From Certhia americana (lineage: Eukaryota > Chordata > Aves > Passeriformes > Certhiidae): 64,000 nt of DNA. Of the stretch, positions 1 through 13,461 are shown piece by piece; within the stretch, counting starts at the first letter, position 1; every line of letters begins with the position of its first letter. The position numbers were made by a program, and so were the translations under genes. The stretch spans positions 133,123,715 through 133,187,714 of the forward strand of contig CM031858.1 in NCBI GenBank assembly GCA_018697195.1. The letters run 5' to 3'. The notes beneath the pieces were generated by a model. The model made no database searches, was not told the origin of the DNA, and saw only the letters and a program-made list of their open reading frames with translations.

Positions 1-3000
1 GGAGGAGGAGTGCTGGTGGTGTGTTTGTGGAGGATATACAGCCGGGACTTGGTTGGTGAGTGATTTAGAAAGAAAAGGGGTAGAGCTTTTTGTATGGTTT
101 CATGGGAGGTGAAAATGTATTCAGCCTGCTACACTGCACCCTGCAATGGGGAAGTCTGTTTACAGAGGGGTTTGAAACAAAAATGAGCAAGATGTAAAGT
201 AAACTTCCTGGCAGAGATGGGGTGGAGGAAAATATGTGAAGGGTGGGAGGAGTGGAGTGAGGGGCGGCAAGTGGGGAGGGTGGTTTGACCACGAGTGTCC
301 AGGAGGAAAATGCACAGGTTGAGCCAGTGTTTCCACAGCCCTTTTCAGAGCCCTTGGTTGTTTACAGGGAGTGGGGTGTGCAGAGAGAGGCTGTTTTTAG
401 AGAAAGGATGTAAGGAAGGATGATGGCAAATGTGAAAGGGGAAAAAGATAGGATAAGAAAGAAAGGGACAATATGCCTGAAAATTAAATTTTTGCCAGGG
501 TAAGTAGGTGAGTAGTTCAAATTCACCTCCCATGCAAATATGCAATCCTTGCTGATTTTGGGGAAATGTGACTCTTAACAGGACCTTTGCTTACACACCT
601 GTTGTAGCTGAGAAAATGTAGCTTTTGCATGGCAGCAAGGCTTTATCCCACCTGAATGAAAGATGCAGTAAAAATTGTCTTGTAGGATCCATAAACCCAA
701 ACTAAGGAACTGCCTCTAAAACACAGATCACACACAGGCAGGTGAGAAATGTCTTAGGTAAAGGCAGGATTTTTGCAGACAGAGAGCAGCATCAAGAGGT
801 CGTGCAAGTGAAGATGATGACTTGGGAACATACCTCAGACAGAAAATACCCCAAAACATCTTTAGGATGAGGAGCTGTCTGGGACAGGAGTAGGACCTAG
901 GAGCAGGTACAATAAAACTGACCTCTGTTTCAGCCTCTGTTCCTACTTCATTTGGGAAAAAACAAATGGTGTGTATGTTCTTTGTAAGTAAACATTTTCA
1001 TCAAAAGCTTAAATCCATCATTTTAGTTGCTTGAAGAAGCAGAGCCCAAATAAAAACCAACTTTAATCGCCTAAAGAAGCGAATAATAAATTATTTTTTT
1101 TTCTTAGTGCATCTGAACAGCCTTTCCCACAGCACTTTTGGAAAGGCTTTTGCTCTGCTGTAACTGAAGCAAGGTGCCTGCAACCAAGCCCAGAGTCAGC
1201 CAGGTATAAAAGTCAGGTCTTTGCCCTGGATCAGGAAAAGCTCATGACCTGCAGGAAACTGTGTATTTCCTGATGGTCTTCGGCTCCCTTCCTGAGTTTT
1301 CAATATTTGCACATTGAAATGCATTGGCATTCGTGAGATTTGATGAAAATAATTCCATTTAATACTCCAAAGGTAAAGAAGACTTGTCTGTAAAGGTGCA
1401 GTTTAACACTCCATCTTACTTTTTCCAATACAGCTAGAGAAAATGTCTGAAAAATTATACAAGTAATTGTAATTGAAAGATCCTTGGACTAATACTTTCT
1501 TCCAGTGCTGATCTCTTAGGGCACAGGCAGGTCAGCAGGCCCTGGCAGAAGACAGTACTTACATATGTATTATCTCACACATTTTATGTACAACTTCTTG
1601 AGAAGTGTGAGAGCTGATTACAGCTATTAGAAAACCACAAAATAATGATGCACATAGCAATGGTTAAACCTTGTCTGAATATTTTCCTTCTTTTAGAAAT
1701 GGCTTTTCTAGGCCTCAAAGCAAGAAATCAAATTACATGATTGCTGGAGAACAAGGGAGAGAGAATGCTTGGAGCAATACAAAGGGTAAATGGCCATTTG
1801 TTTCCGTGTCATCCACTGAGCAGGTGGAAAACCCAAAACATCCACTGAAGCAGAAAGGCAAGAGATGTGTTGTGTCTCTACTTTATTGCTTAAATATTTT
1901 CATGCTAATGAACCCCAGATGACAAGCAGTGCAGATAATTCATGAGTGAATTGATGGCTTATGACCCTTCAACACCAGGGAGGCATCAACACTGTTTTCT
2001 GGAAAGCTCACCATAAATTGTAATCTCCAGAGACAAATTAACACCTTGGCAAAATTTAAGATAAGAAGGCATTTCACATAATTAACAGGCAGAGAAAATA
2101 TCACCAGCTTTTCACCTACCCAGAAACTTGTCATGAACAGTCAGTTTCACAACTTGATTTACTGAAGAGGGGTCCAAAAAACATATTATGGAATTCTATA
2201 TGTCTGCCCCCCACAGGAAAACTACTTGTTACAAACCCAGAGGACAGCATCTTTAGCTAACAACAATTGCAGAATAGCCATTGATTTAGATTCTGCACAA
2301 GAGCAACTGTGGCTGCTTGCTGTTTATCATCCTGCAAGAAACTGACGTCTGTTGCCCTGAGCTACAAAAAAAGGCCAGTGAGAATTAATTTGACATCAAA
2401 AGAAGAAGAGCCAAGCCATATAAGCCTTCATCAAAGGAGTAAAGCAGACGTGTAATTGGGTGCTCGGAGTGAGTTAGGTTTCTGCTCACACACAACACTG
2501 CAGTGGATGGATCTCCTCATGTACCCAGCCCTCAAGCCACCAGCACAGGGACTTCCTATCTACTCCCCTTCTCATTTCCTTATTTCTCATCAAACAGAAG
2601 CAATACAACCCTTGTGGTGTCTGCACTGCAATTCGTGGCTCAACACCCTTGAGGTACCTTATCAGTGGGAATAATTAGTGTGAACACTAAAAGCCTCTCG
2701 GTGGGAATAAAGGGTCAACTCCACATCCCCTAGCATGGAGCAGAAGCTCATTATCTTGCATGAATTCTCCATAAATTGTGGAAGCATATTCAGCGTATGG
2801 CCTTGTTTTGCTTTTCTCCCCAGAGAGCAAAATACGTATATTTTTGTTGATAATTTTCTCATATAAATTTGATTGGAAGTAAGAACATTTTTTTAATGGA
2901 CTGTGTATTCTGCATCTGTGTTTCATGCGTTAAAGAAAAAATTCAATCATCTCAGTGTAATTGTTTTATTTACACCAGTTTAACCAGAAAATAAATGGCT

Positions 3001-4360
3001 ACAATAATCTTCTTCTGAGTAAGAAATCATGCGGTTCACACCAGGAGAGTAATCAGCAATGAAAAAAGTTTATATTTTCCTGACAAAGCTGGGAATTCAT
3101 GAATGCTCCCGTGATGGGCAAGAAACTAAACATTGAAATTACCTCAAGTCACTTCACATGACAAAATAACAATATTTTATTCATCTTCTGCCGTGTCTTT
3201 TCACTTCATACAAATGCAGGCCAGATGATTAACTTGCATTCAAAATCCTCAGAAACAGAACAGTCCAGCTAAGCCTGACACTGAGAGATCTCAGGGATGC
3301 ACATCAGTTCTTGTTGTAGGGCTTGAAGCAGAAAAAATTACTGAAGAAGCTCCATGAGAGGGAACCTGAATGTCAGTTGTGTCTTGTTGTTTGATAAATT
3401 TGCTAAAAAGAAGGATTTGATTAGACACCAGTTTGTCTAATTTACATGCTCAGGAGGAAGCAGGCATGGCCAGAGCAGCACTGAGACATGCCCGATCCCT
3501 GTAGCTGTGTTGACTCGTTCTCAGGCCAACCCCTCATTCCCATACTGCCCATGCAGCTCGTGCCCTACAAACCCTCACTCTTCACATTACCTTCCAAAAC
3601 AGCCACTCACCAGAGGCTGATGTCTAATGCTACAAACCCTTCCTGTGACTTCAGAATGGCAGACAAGCCTTTCCTGGAATCCATCAAAGGGACTCCAGGC
3701 TGGGCAGGAGGGAGAATTCCAAAACAAAAGCTCTGGGGGTAGCTCCATGATCATATTTGACTTAATATAGAGACATAAGACGTATTCTCTTCTGGGTATT
3801 TTCTTTTTTTTCTAGAAATTATGTCATCTACCTAGGAAGGACCTGTGCAGTGAGGCAGGGATTAACTAAAATAACCCACTCAGACATGTTTAATAATGTG
3901 GCCACCCAATAAGAGACTCCTTTCATTGAAGGCCAAGATGTTGTCCTGCAAGAATGAAAGAGAAGGTCAGAAACATGCAGCTGCCCATGGGAATGGTGGA
4001 AACAGCAAAAAAGGGACACTCTTACCTCCTGTGGCACCTGTGTTGAATGTCCTGCACTGCAAGAGGACAATTTCTCAAAAGCAGGAACTGTCCAGTTGCC
4101 ATTGCTGAGCATGAGGTGAGCATTGTCCCACAGATGGGAAGATGCAATGGCCAGGCCAGCACGGAGGCACCATCACAATGCAGGCATGTACATGAACCCT
4201 GAGCCCCAGTGTTTTCCAGTGCCTTTCTCAAGGAAGTATGGCTGCATTACTTTACTTTACTTTCAGATTTCAGAAAACAGCTTCTAACAAGAAGCCAGAG
4301 AAATCAATATAAGCTGTTCAGTGCTACCTCTGGAGTAGCTGCAAAACTAATAACCTTGAA
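1..4360. other. Unique non-coding stretch
   Basis: I see no gene, RNA or mobile element here. Open frames are all under 100 codons, overlap each other on both strands and resemble no family I know. The first 550 bases are purine-rich on the plus strand (many GGAGG and GGGTGG runs). The rest is ordinary AT-rich sequence. Confidence 0.6.
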
Positions 4361-4428
4361 ATTATAACCTTGAAAATCCACCTTATCTGAATCAATTATA
4401 ACCTTGAAAACCCACCTTATCTGAAGTG
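4361..4428. repeat. 34-bp tandem duplication, two copies
   Basis: Two adjacent copies of a 34-bp unit beginning ATTATAACCTTGAAAA lie at 4361-4394 and 4395-4428. They differ at one internal base (AATCC versus AACCC) and in the last few bases of the unit. A partial copy of the unit's start (AATAACCTTGAA) lies just upstream. This is a local tandem duplication with little divergence, so it is probably fairly young. No function is implied. Confidence 0.9.
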
Positions 4429-7118
4429 GGATGGGTTATAGCCAACACTTTAATGACTTCAGACATTTCCTTAGTACAGCAGAGAGCAGTACTGCAGAAC
4501 AGAGCTGGCTCAGGGGTGTATATACAGCCAGTGCCTCACAGCTATAAAAAGGTTTCCATCTGCTTTGTTAAAATAAGGTTGTTTACTTGAATTGCCTTTG
4601 AAAAAGAAATGAGGAGTAGTACAAATTGCTCTAGAAAGGAGCACTGCTATTTATAATAAATCTGGATGGAAATAAAGGTGATGACAAATGGAAGAGATTA
4701 CAGTTGAACCATGTGGACAGGTAGAACTGTGATGGTTTTGATGTCCCTGCAAAGAGCAGTTTTCAGGCCAGAATTTGCTTTGGATCCACAGACCTTTGAA
4801 TAGCTCTATGACTTTTCAAATTACTATTATTCAATGCAAGGATATTGAAATTGTGGCCCAGAGAAGTCCTGGAAGGAAGGCAAAGAGTGGCTGTGTGAAC
4901 TAAGGCTGTATGGACACTTTTTGTGTCAGGGCAACCTAAAGAAAAATGGCATGCTGAGTGGTCCCACCAACACTGACTTTTAAAAATTACAAATATCCCA
5001 AATCAGAGAAGCTTTTACAAGGTTTGAAACCTGTCCCTCACACTAGGCCTGGCAGAAGGACTTGCTTGGGTCAACAAATGGAAGGCCACTTATATGGTCC
5101 AGGCAGTGAAAACACACAATATCAAAGGCAATGAGCTCCTGTGTGCAGCTGTGCAGAAGCCCTGCTCCCCACTGCTTGTGACTGAGCACAGAAAAAAGGT
5201 GCTAATAGCTAAAGATTGGGCTATGCACTCCAAGAACCTCTCAAAAGTATCTCCCTACCATGACCCCATCTGCATGAGAATTGTAGGAGCTTACAGGGTT
5301 TTCATACCCATATATCAAGATATCAAAATGTGTTTTAAAAACTGAAGCATTGTCACATGGTAATTAATATCCTTATTAGTAAAATGCCACAGGAACAACT
5401 GCTGATGAAATTGCAGTGGCCCTGCGCAGCTCTTCCACAAGAGGTGCCACTGCACTTGGTATTCTGAGGTACAAGATACACAAATTTACAAAACCAGCAT
5501 CCTATCCTTGGGAGCACTTCGAAAAAGGCCTTAAAGAAGAATCCAGGAAGGTATTTGAGATAAAAAAGCTCAAGAAAATGTTCTGAAGTGTCTTTGCTGT
5601 TTTACTCCTACATCTGCCATATTGCATATCCAACTTGTTTCATGCTTAAGCAAAATAAATTAATCAGTAGGGCTGCAAAGAAAACATTTCTAATTGAAAG
5701 ATAAATAGACTCCAGAGATACCTCCTTCAGGAAAGAACTGACAAAATAGAAAATAGCAACATGGGAGTAACACAACACTTGGGGAATAAAAATAACGGAA
5801 ACATCAACAGCATTGTAATAAAAACAAACACATCCAAATACTACATGTGAATGACACAACCATTCAGAAGACATCATTTTTTCATCACTGAGGAAGAGCT
5901 AAGATGTAAACATGCAATGCATATCTTCAGGGAAGAAAACTCAATTCTAACCTAGTTTTAGCAGATGAGCATGATACATACCAAATTTCAGATCTGCAAC
6001 AGTTAAATCAAGGGAAAACAGAGTTAGTGGCAATTACAGACAGTGAAGGATTCACTGCAAGGTTGTTTCTTTCACATTCTCTCTTTCCTGTTCTCCTCCA
6101 AACAGGAACACACCACCTTAACTTCATTTTTTCCAGACACTGCTACTCTCATTCTTAAGCTTCAAATTCTGTCAGTGGTTTTTGTACACACCTTGTTAGT
6201 TAACAGACCTGTCCACACAGATAAAAGACACTGTTCTATATTTTGCTGACTTAGAATTATTATCTCACGTCAGTGAGGCAGAACACCCAGTTTCACCTCC
6301 CCCAATGCTTTGTGTGGCAGCAGAGAAGGACGTAATGGCATTTTCAGAAGCAGGACACCTTCAGTCCTCTGGTGTTTTCCTGCACATTGCTGATGCTGTA
6401 CAAGAGGAATTGTGATTTCCCACAAGGTTCCCAGCAGCACACCTATGGGCAAGGATCCCATAATCAGGATGGCAACCAGAGAGGATTAGCACCTCATCAA
6501 AAAGAATCTTTTTGCACTGTATCTTAAGGAACATATGACAAACATCCAACACACTGCATTTTTCACCAGTCAGCTAAAGACATGAGCTAGAATAGGGTTC
6601 TCTGCCAATTTTCAAGTTTCCAGCACCTGCTACAGAAACAGAAAGATTGTTCATAAAACATCTGTGAGAGAAAACTCAGTTTGGAGTCAGAGAAGTCTTC
6701 TTTCCTCACCAATATTTCTGCAGCTATGGCTTTGGAATGTACTCACATTTCAGAAAGAGCATGCACCCTTGCAACTGGAGGAAATGTGCAAATAAAATAA
6801 AAAAAAAATTAAAAAAGAGATTGGATGAGGAAATGGAAGTGACCTATTGGACTAACGACTAATCACAGCATCTATAGCTTAGAGAGGCTGACAGATGTAA
6901 AGCCAGAGTACTCAGCAGTTTTTGCCAGTGGGCACTGTTTAAAAGTGATGCAGGATGTGGTTACCCTTCTTTCTTGTCAGCCGCAGAATGTTACAAAAAA
7001 ATGAGTAATTATTGCTGCAGAAGAAAGATGCTCAATTAAGCCGAGAGAGAGTTAAAATTTTGTGATGTTAATGATAAACATGTAAACATTTACAGTGGCA
7101 GTACCCTTCATTTCTCAT
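4429..7118. other. Unique non-coding stretch
   Basis: No gene or repeat family recognised. There is a short A-rich run near 6797-6818. The segment around 6990-7085 is AT-rich with homeodomain-like TAATTA and TTAATGATAA words, but this is not enough to call a regulatory element. Confidence 0.55.
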
Positions 7119-7597
7119 CCTCTGCACAGACAGATGCGTATATACACACACACATTTACCTATAGAGGGAAGGCCAGAGATGCCATCACATACTGTATGG
7201 TAGAACATCCAAATGTATAGGCACAATTAGTGTGTAAATACATGAATTACTTGGAATTTAGAAATGTAAACTCTATGACTGAAAGGAACCAACTTAGCAA
7301 GTCTGCTACCTTGCATTGCAGCTTCTGTCTTGTTCATTGTTAACAGTTTGGGCTGCTTGCTCTGATACTCACCAACATGCCTATAATGTCTACTTTATTT
7401 ACAACTGCTTTATTTACAACAGATGGTCTTGGGCTGGCCTTGTCCTTTCCCAAATAATTGTTGTTCACTGTGATCTCTGATCTATTTATGGACAGCATCA
7501 GTGCCCCTGCCACTTTCTGGTCGCAGTGTGACTGAGCATTTGACTTGATTCCCTCTATAGGTAAATGTGTGTGTGGATATATCTGTCTGAGGATGTG
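7119..7597. repeat. Long inverted repeat with about 375-bp spacer
   Basis: The left arm (7119-7171) and right arm (7549-7597) are inverted copies. The core matches perfectly for 27 bases, beginning TTCCCTCTATAGGTAAATGT on the plus strand at 7549 and appearing as its reverse complement ending at 7171. The arms remain alignable further outward with two small gaps, ending around CCTCTG on the left and GAGGATG on the right. The spacer shows no open frame or known transposase. The structure could be the termini of an old miniature DNA transposon or an inverted local duplication. I do not recognise the terminal sequence as a known avian family. Confidence 0.75.
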
Positions 7598-10500
7598 AAT
7601 CCAAAATGATTGTTGAGTTGCTTGGTTTTCTTGTTCCTGAGGTGGAAATCAATTTCCTCTGCAGACAGTTCAGAACTAAGAGTGAGCTTTATCACTGTCA
7701 CCAAGCAGTGCCTGGACTCTCATATTGCTCTGCAGGCTGGGATCTCTGGACAGATTGCATCCCCCACACACCTAAGTGGAACCATGCAGATGTCAAAGGA
7801 TATTTCCCTCCAGCAGAAATTGCACATATTTTTCATAATTAAAATAAAATCCTGGCTAGACATATCTTCCATCTAACTTAACAGATAAAAAAACATTTTA
7901 AGCTCTGTTAACAGCATTCCCTAGTAGCCATATTGCAGAGCTACTTGTGCACTGGGGAAGCAGATAGCAAAGAGTTTTGGCTACAGTTATGCCAAAACAT
8001 TCACTTCTTAGATTAAAGTGATCTCCTCCTGCATGTTCATACATCAGTTAGCTGGTATAATAAATACCCTCTTTGTTTTCTTCACTTTTTCATATGTTGG
8101 TGGTTTTGTTAGCTTCTTTCATCTTTTTGCCTATAAGCTGAATAAAAAGAAATAAATTATGAGAGATGGGAAGTTCTGCTTTGAGAAAAGAATTACTTGA
8201 ACTTGACTTCATGGAAAAAACCTAAAAATTAAAACAGATGATGCACAATTCCCTAGGTAACACTAGGGTGGAAATGATTCCTACCTGTTCCAGCCACTTG
8301 CATCAGCGTGGTCTGCTGCTAGGCTGCCACCCACCTTCTCTCACCCCCACCAGGAACCTTCTCTCAATTCCTCATTGCTGGCTGCTGCATGAATGGGAAA
8401 CAACATTTCTCTGTCAGCATTGTAGCAGGTAGATTCTCAGTCCTGGCCCGAAGGTGGGTGGGAACAAGCCTGCCCTGAAGCCTGCATCCCCTCCAAAACA
8501 CACTCTGTGGGGCCACTCCTGCTGCCAGCCAAGCCAGAAGGCACGCCATGACAGACAGATGTACTCACTGCAGCCGACTAAATCCTCCTGAGACTTTGTT
8601 CCTGTGCTGGGAAGAGGCACCATTTTTATCTAATAGATCTGCTTTATCCTGCTGCTTTCTCTTTGGTCTCAGCCTGGCTTCCAGTAAAATCAGCAGTGAT
8701 ATGTGCTCTTATCCTTGGGAGCAGGATGCTCACTGTGTTGTGTAAACCATTTGGCTACACTGACCCTGTGCTGCTGCTCAAGAGCAATTTGCAGAGACAG
8801 AAAAGGTAAGACAAACGTATGGAGGGCTACAAACATAGGTTTAGTTTATGAAAGACTACCAGCACTTTTCCTGCTTGGTGCTGCACACAATGGAGAAATA
8901 GATGCACTTCATAGGTGTGATTATGAAAAGGTGAAAATTCAGGGTTGCAGCTCTTTTCATCAGCAGACCTGCAACACACCCTTAGGAGTGACTACACACT
9001 GTCAATTACTTTTAAAACATGAAATGTAAGAACTTCTCTTGTCGCCATCATGAACTCCTGGGAAGAGATTTCCCCTTGCTTTCCATCTTCTGATTTACAG
9101 TGTGGCCTTGGAGAAATATGCTTTTACTGACCTATTTTAACCAGATAAATTTGTCATTCCTGCAGTCATTCTGCATTTCTGCAGATCAGCTGGCAAATCT
9201 CTGGATAGATGGCACTGAGGGTAAGCACCCAAGCAGCGAGTTTTGGGGCCATGGGCGTTTGTGCTGGAAACCTCCGTAGTGCTCCTGTAGCTGCAACAGC
9301 TGAACTGCAAACAGCAGGGCCAGAGTGCAGCCTCATGCTTCATGCTCTGCCCTTTTCTCTGCTATGTGTGTTTTAATCTCCAGTTGTCCTCTTCTTCAGA
9401 AACCAAGGTCAAAATCAACACAACAACCTGAGAGCTACCAGCAGAACCAAGCATGGTTTTCCCCTACCCTCACTCTTTATCCACTTTATACCCCTTCTCA
9501 AATGGCATTTGATGCCTTTTTTTTCCTTTCAACTTAATTATCAGGGTTTTTTCTTTAGAAAATATTCTCTCTAAATAAAAATTCATGGTAGGAAAAAAAG
9601 GATTACATCTTGGTGTTGCTAAAGCAAATTTTTGTTTCTTAGGTTTAATAATGCCAGGTATCTTCTTTCTGATTTTGCTCAATCAATAGATAAAAAAAAA
9701 AAATTCTGTTTAAATTAGGAACTTATTTTTACTTGTAAACAGAAGCCCAATCACAAACTGGTAGTAGCACTGATGTAGTGATTATGTCTTAAAAAAATAG
9801 AGAATAACAATAATTAAATTCTACGAAAACCTAAAAATCTGGGCCCATTTTGTTTAACACTTACTGTTAGCAGTTTGAAGCCTGACTGAACTGATGGAAT
9901 GATCTCTTCCATTAATTTAGGTAAATTTAAGCACAGTGTTAGCAAGGGCATTATGGAATTTTTCCAGTCAGAGATTGGTAAAAACTGTATTCCCCTAAAG
10001 CCATTAACTGTTCCTTTCTACAATTACACTTCATCCTTTGTGTGGAAAAAAAATGTGTTTTTGACTTATACAAATATAATTTTATGTAAAAGCAGAGAAA
10101 TCTTTGCCTAGCAGAGTAAATTATAATATTGTTTAATTGCTGGAAAAAACAAATTACTTTTAAATAATCAATAATTTTATACAGCCATCCAGCAATCACA
10201 GGTACAGAGAAAAGTAAAAAAGCCTGGAAACATTCAGCAGCTGTTGGTGTCACAAAATGCCATTTCATTTAGTGTCTTACTGTCTGCAGCATTAATTATT
10301 GAGCTCTGCTTGGGAAAAGTCTTGAAAGAATATAAATTGCCTTTTTTTTGTCTACCACAAGAAACAAATCATCATCATCAAAGTTAATTCATTCCTTCTC
10401 ACATGGCTGCAGTGGCTGCTCATTAAAGATAGCAACCAAAATCAAACAGTGGAAAACAAGAATAAATTAGAAGATGAAATGAGCCTTTCCTAAGGAGCTT

Positions 10501-13081
10501 TTAGCTAAGTCTGGAATTGCTCTTATTACATGTACCAGGTCAAGAGCATCTCAGCTCGATGACACTTCAGCAAAGGCATCAGCAGAGGTTCTTCACTGTG
10601 GCTGTGCTGGGGCTCCAGCAGGAGCTGGGCCAGGAAGGTGGCATGAGCAGCAGAGAGCCAGCTCTGGGGATGCCCCACACAGGCAGGGCTTTGAGGGGAT
10701 GTGGCAGGATGTTTTCCCCCCTCCTCAAAACCACAGATGGCTGGTGCATATAGAAGAGATAACAGAGGGGCTGAAAGGCTCAGCAAGGAGTTACCTCTGG
10801 CACCAAAAGGGCTCAGGCCTCAGCTAAGAATCAACATCTTAGTCTGGAGAGCTGGTGTTGGAAGAGATAAAGGAAATGTTATTGACTAAGAGACACTGTT
10901 TTACAAACTATATAAGACACACAAGTGATCACAGAGGCAGAAGCCTTCTACACACACCCCCTGAAAGTGTGGGAGACCTCTCCCCAGAGCCTGGGTGCAA
11001 ATCTGGTTACTTCCCTGGGGATTGGAGGAAAGGATTTTGATGGGTACCCCACCAACCACTGGACGGTAAGATACATTGAATCCTAGGTTATATTATTTCT
11101 TTGCTACCTCTAACAGTAATAGATATCTTTACCCTTGCACTGTATATATCTACTAGTAGTTTCCTCTTTTTATTTTTATTCCTGTGTAGCATTAGTTTGT
11201 TATAATTCTTATATCTGTGAGGTTTATGTATATTAATTAAATAAATAATTCATTCTATAATAGACTGAATCAGCCATTATTAAAGAATTTGTGAATGAGG
11301 GTGGGTTTGGGGTGCTGGCCACCTCAATAAAGCCACTGTCAGAGGCCTGTGCAAAAGGCAAAGATTTATCTAAACCCCCACATACATTTGTAACAGGGCA
11401 GGATGAGAAGCAACCTCTCTGGGGACCTAAAGCACCACAACTGCCTTTCTGAAATACTCGAAATAACACACACTGCATTTTAATAAAAATTACCCATTTC
11501 CTTAGACAAAAGCAAGAACAGTAATCTGCTACGCCACTAATACCATCACTTTCCTCTCAGCTTCAAGAGATGCATGCTGACATAAGCTCAGACTTTTTTC
11601 TGTTAAACTGCAGGTATTTTATTTCAAAAGAAAAGTTAAGTAACTGCATTTTGTACCTCTGATCAGGACCAACTGCTAGACTGGCTCCTGTATTACACAG
11701 GAACAAGATGTTCTGTCAAAACTATTAATACCAAATCTTTCAGGAAAAGGTGAACTATTTTGGCAGCAAATCCTCATTTCCAGTGGAGAACAGTCCAAAA
11801 GGAAGTCAAAGATCCGGGCTCTGAATGCAAAACAAGGAGCACTTGTAAACACTTTAGACATATTTCCATGCAACGAGGCATTTTTAGAGCTTTTTCTTCC
11901 TTTATTCACATATAATCTCATAAACGGCAGTCAATTAAAAGCTTAAAACAAACAAAGTAAGTCTTTTCAAAAAATGTTCCTTACTTAACTAAAGCCAAGA
12001 TTTGGGTGTTTTCTAAGCAAGGCAAACTGTGTTACAGGCACCAAGGCTGCTCCTTCTTCTCCCCGGGAGCTGGACCATCCTGCAACACACAGCTGGGAAG
12101 TGGGTGCCTGGCTCTGCCACACCAACAAACCCATGTGTGCAGCACTCTGCCCAGCTACCCACACCATACTGAGCTCCAAATCAGCAATTTCTCATGAGAT
12201 GAGACAGAGCTGGAGATCAGGATAAGGTGATATATTTGAAAAAGGGACCCTGACGGGTGTTACACCACCACACAAATTTTTCTGTGCAGTTTAAAGCTCA
12301 AACCATGCCTTGGCCATCTAGACTGCATGGTGAATCCAATCTAATGGGCTCTTTCAGCTCTGGCACCAGCATCCACCTCAGCTCTGCCATTCTCTCTATT
12401 CTCATGGAGGTAATTTCTCCTGGGCTGGGAGGAGTACTGTGCCTCTCTTGAAGAAAAGAAGCTCAAGCTGATGAAGTCTCCACAGCCAACCCTGCACTTG
12501 ATTTCTGCTTCAAGGGGAGAGGGCAGTAGGGTGTTGCATTTGAACAAAACAACAGAGCTCAGTCTGAGGCGTGAACTGTGAGGGAGTTTAGCCAGGCCCT
12601 TGTGCAGCCAGCCCTCAGCCATGTCCCCAGGCCCCAGCAGGGGCTCTTCTCTCCATGGGGTCTCTCAGCCTGCAAGCACATCGCAGCTGACACAGAGGCT
12701 GCAAAATGGTAAGATGATCTGGACACAGATGAGGAAAGATAATCTCTGCTGGTTTCCTTGGTCTCCAGAATCACTAAACAATAGTAAATCCTCAGCATAA
12801 GGGAAAATAAATGCAAAGAAAATAGCTTGTTTCCTGTTTGAAACATCTGTCCATTATGAAGGTATGACCACCCATCTGCAGGAGTCAGCAAGGCCATGTT
12901 TCAGGTAACCACTGCTCAGACAGATATAGCAAGTGGCAGATGCTGGTTGCTGGCTTGGACAAGTTCTTAAAGACAAAATAAACACAAGGATGTTGGAGTT
13001 TACATATTACATCGTCAAGTCACCATCCAAGAAAACAATGAGCAGAAGCTTTTAAGAACAAAACTGAGTAAGACTCGTATG
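7598..13081. other. Unique non-coding stretch
   Basis: No supported gene. Locally GC-rich patches (8240-8600, 10530-10840, 12040-12180, 12340-12680) give overlapping open frames on both strands, which is what composition alone produces. The segment 10856-11345 has some LTR-like features and is discussed as a finding, but I do not annotate it as an element. Confidence 0.55.
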
Positions 13082-13461
13082 TGTTGTGGTTTAACCCCAG
13101 GTGGTAACTCAGCCCCATACCGCTGCTCACTCATTCCCCCGGTGGGATAGGGAAGAGGATTGGAAGAATAAAAGTGAGAACACTCATGGATAGAGATAAA
13201 AACATTCTAAGAGGGAAAGCAAAAGCCACATGCACAACCAAATCAAAACAAGGCCTTCATTCCAAAGTGGTTTCCATGGATAGGCAGGTGTTCAGCCATT
13301 CCCAGGAAAGCAGGGTTTCATCATGGGTAATGGGGGACATGAGAAGACAAATGCCATCACTCTGAACATCCTCTCCTTCCTCCTTCTTCCCCCAGCTTTA
13401 TATGATGAGCATGGTGCCATATGGTGTGAGATTTCCCTGCGGTCATCTGGGGTCAGCTGTC
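13082..13461 (+). mobile_element. Truncated avian endogenous retrovirus LTR (ERVL-like)
   Basis: The element begins TGTTGTGGTTTAACCCCAG. It carries the internal landmarks I associate with a common avian LTR: the CCCCGGTGGGATAGGGAAGAG block, the AGGCAGGTGTTCAGCCATTC block, the CTTTATATGATGAGCATG block near 13397 (TATA-like) and GGTCAGCTGTC at the end. Homology stops abruptly at about 13461, where the family should continue for a further 150-250 bases. The 3' part is therefore missing and no target-site duplication can be paired. Few CpGs remain, so it looks older than the LTR at 19476. No gag, pol or env sequence adjoins it. Class assignment is from memory; a library search would settle it. 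Confidence 0.8.
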
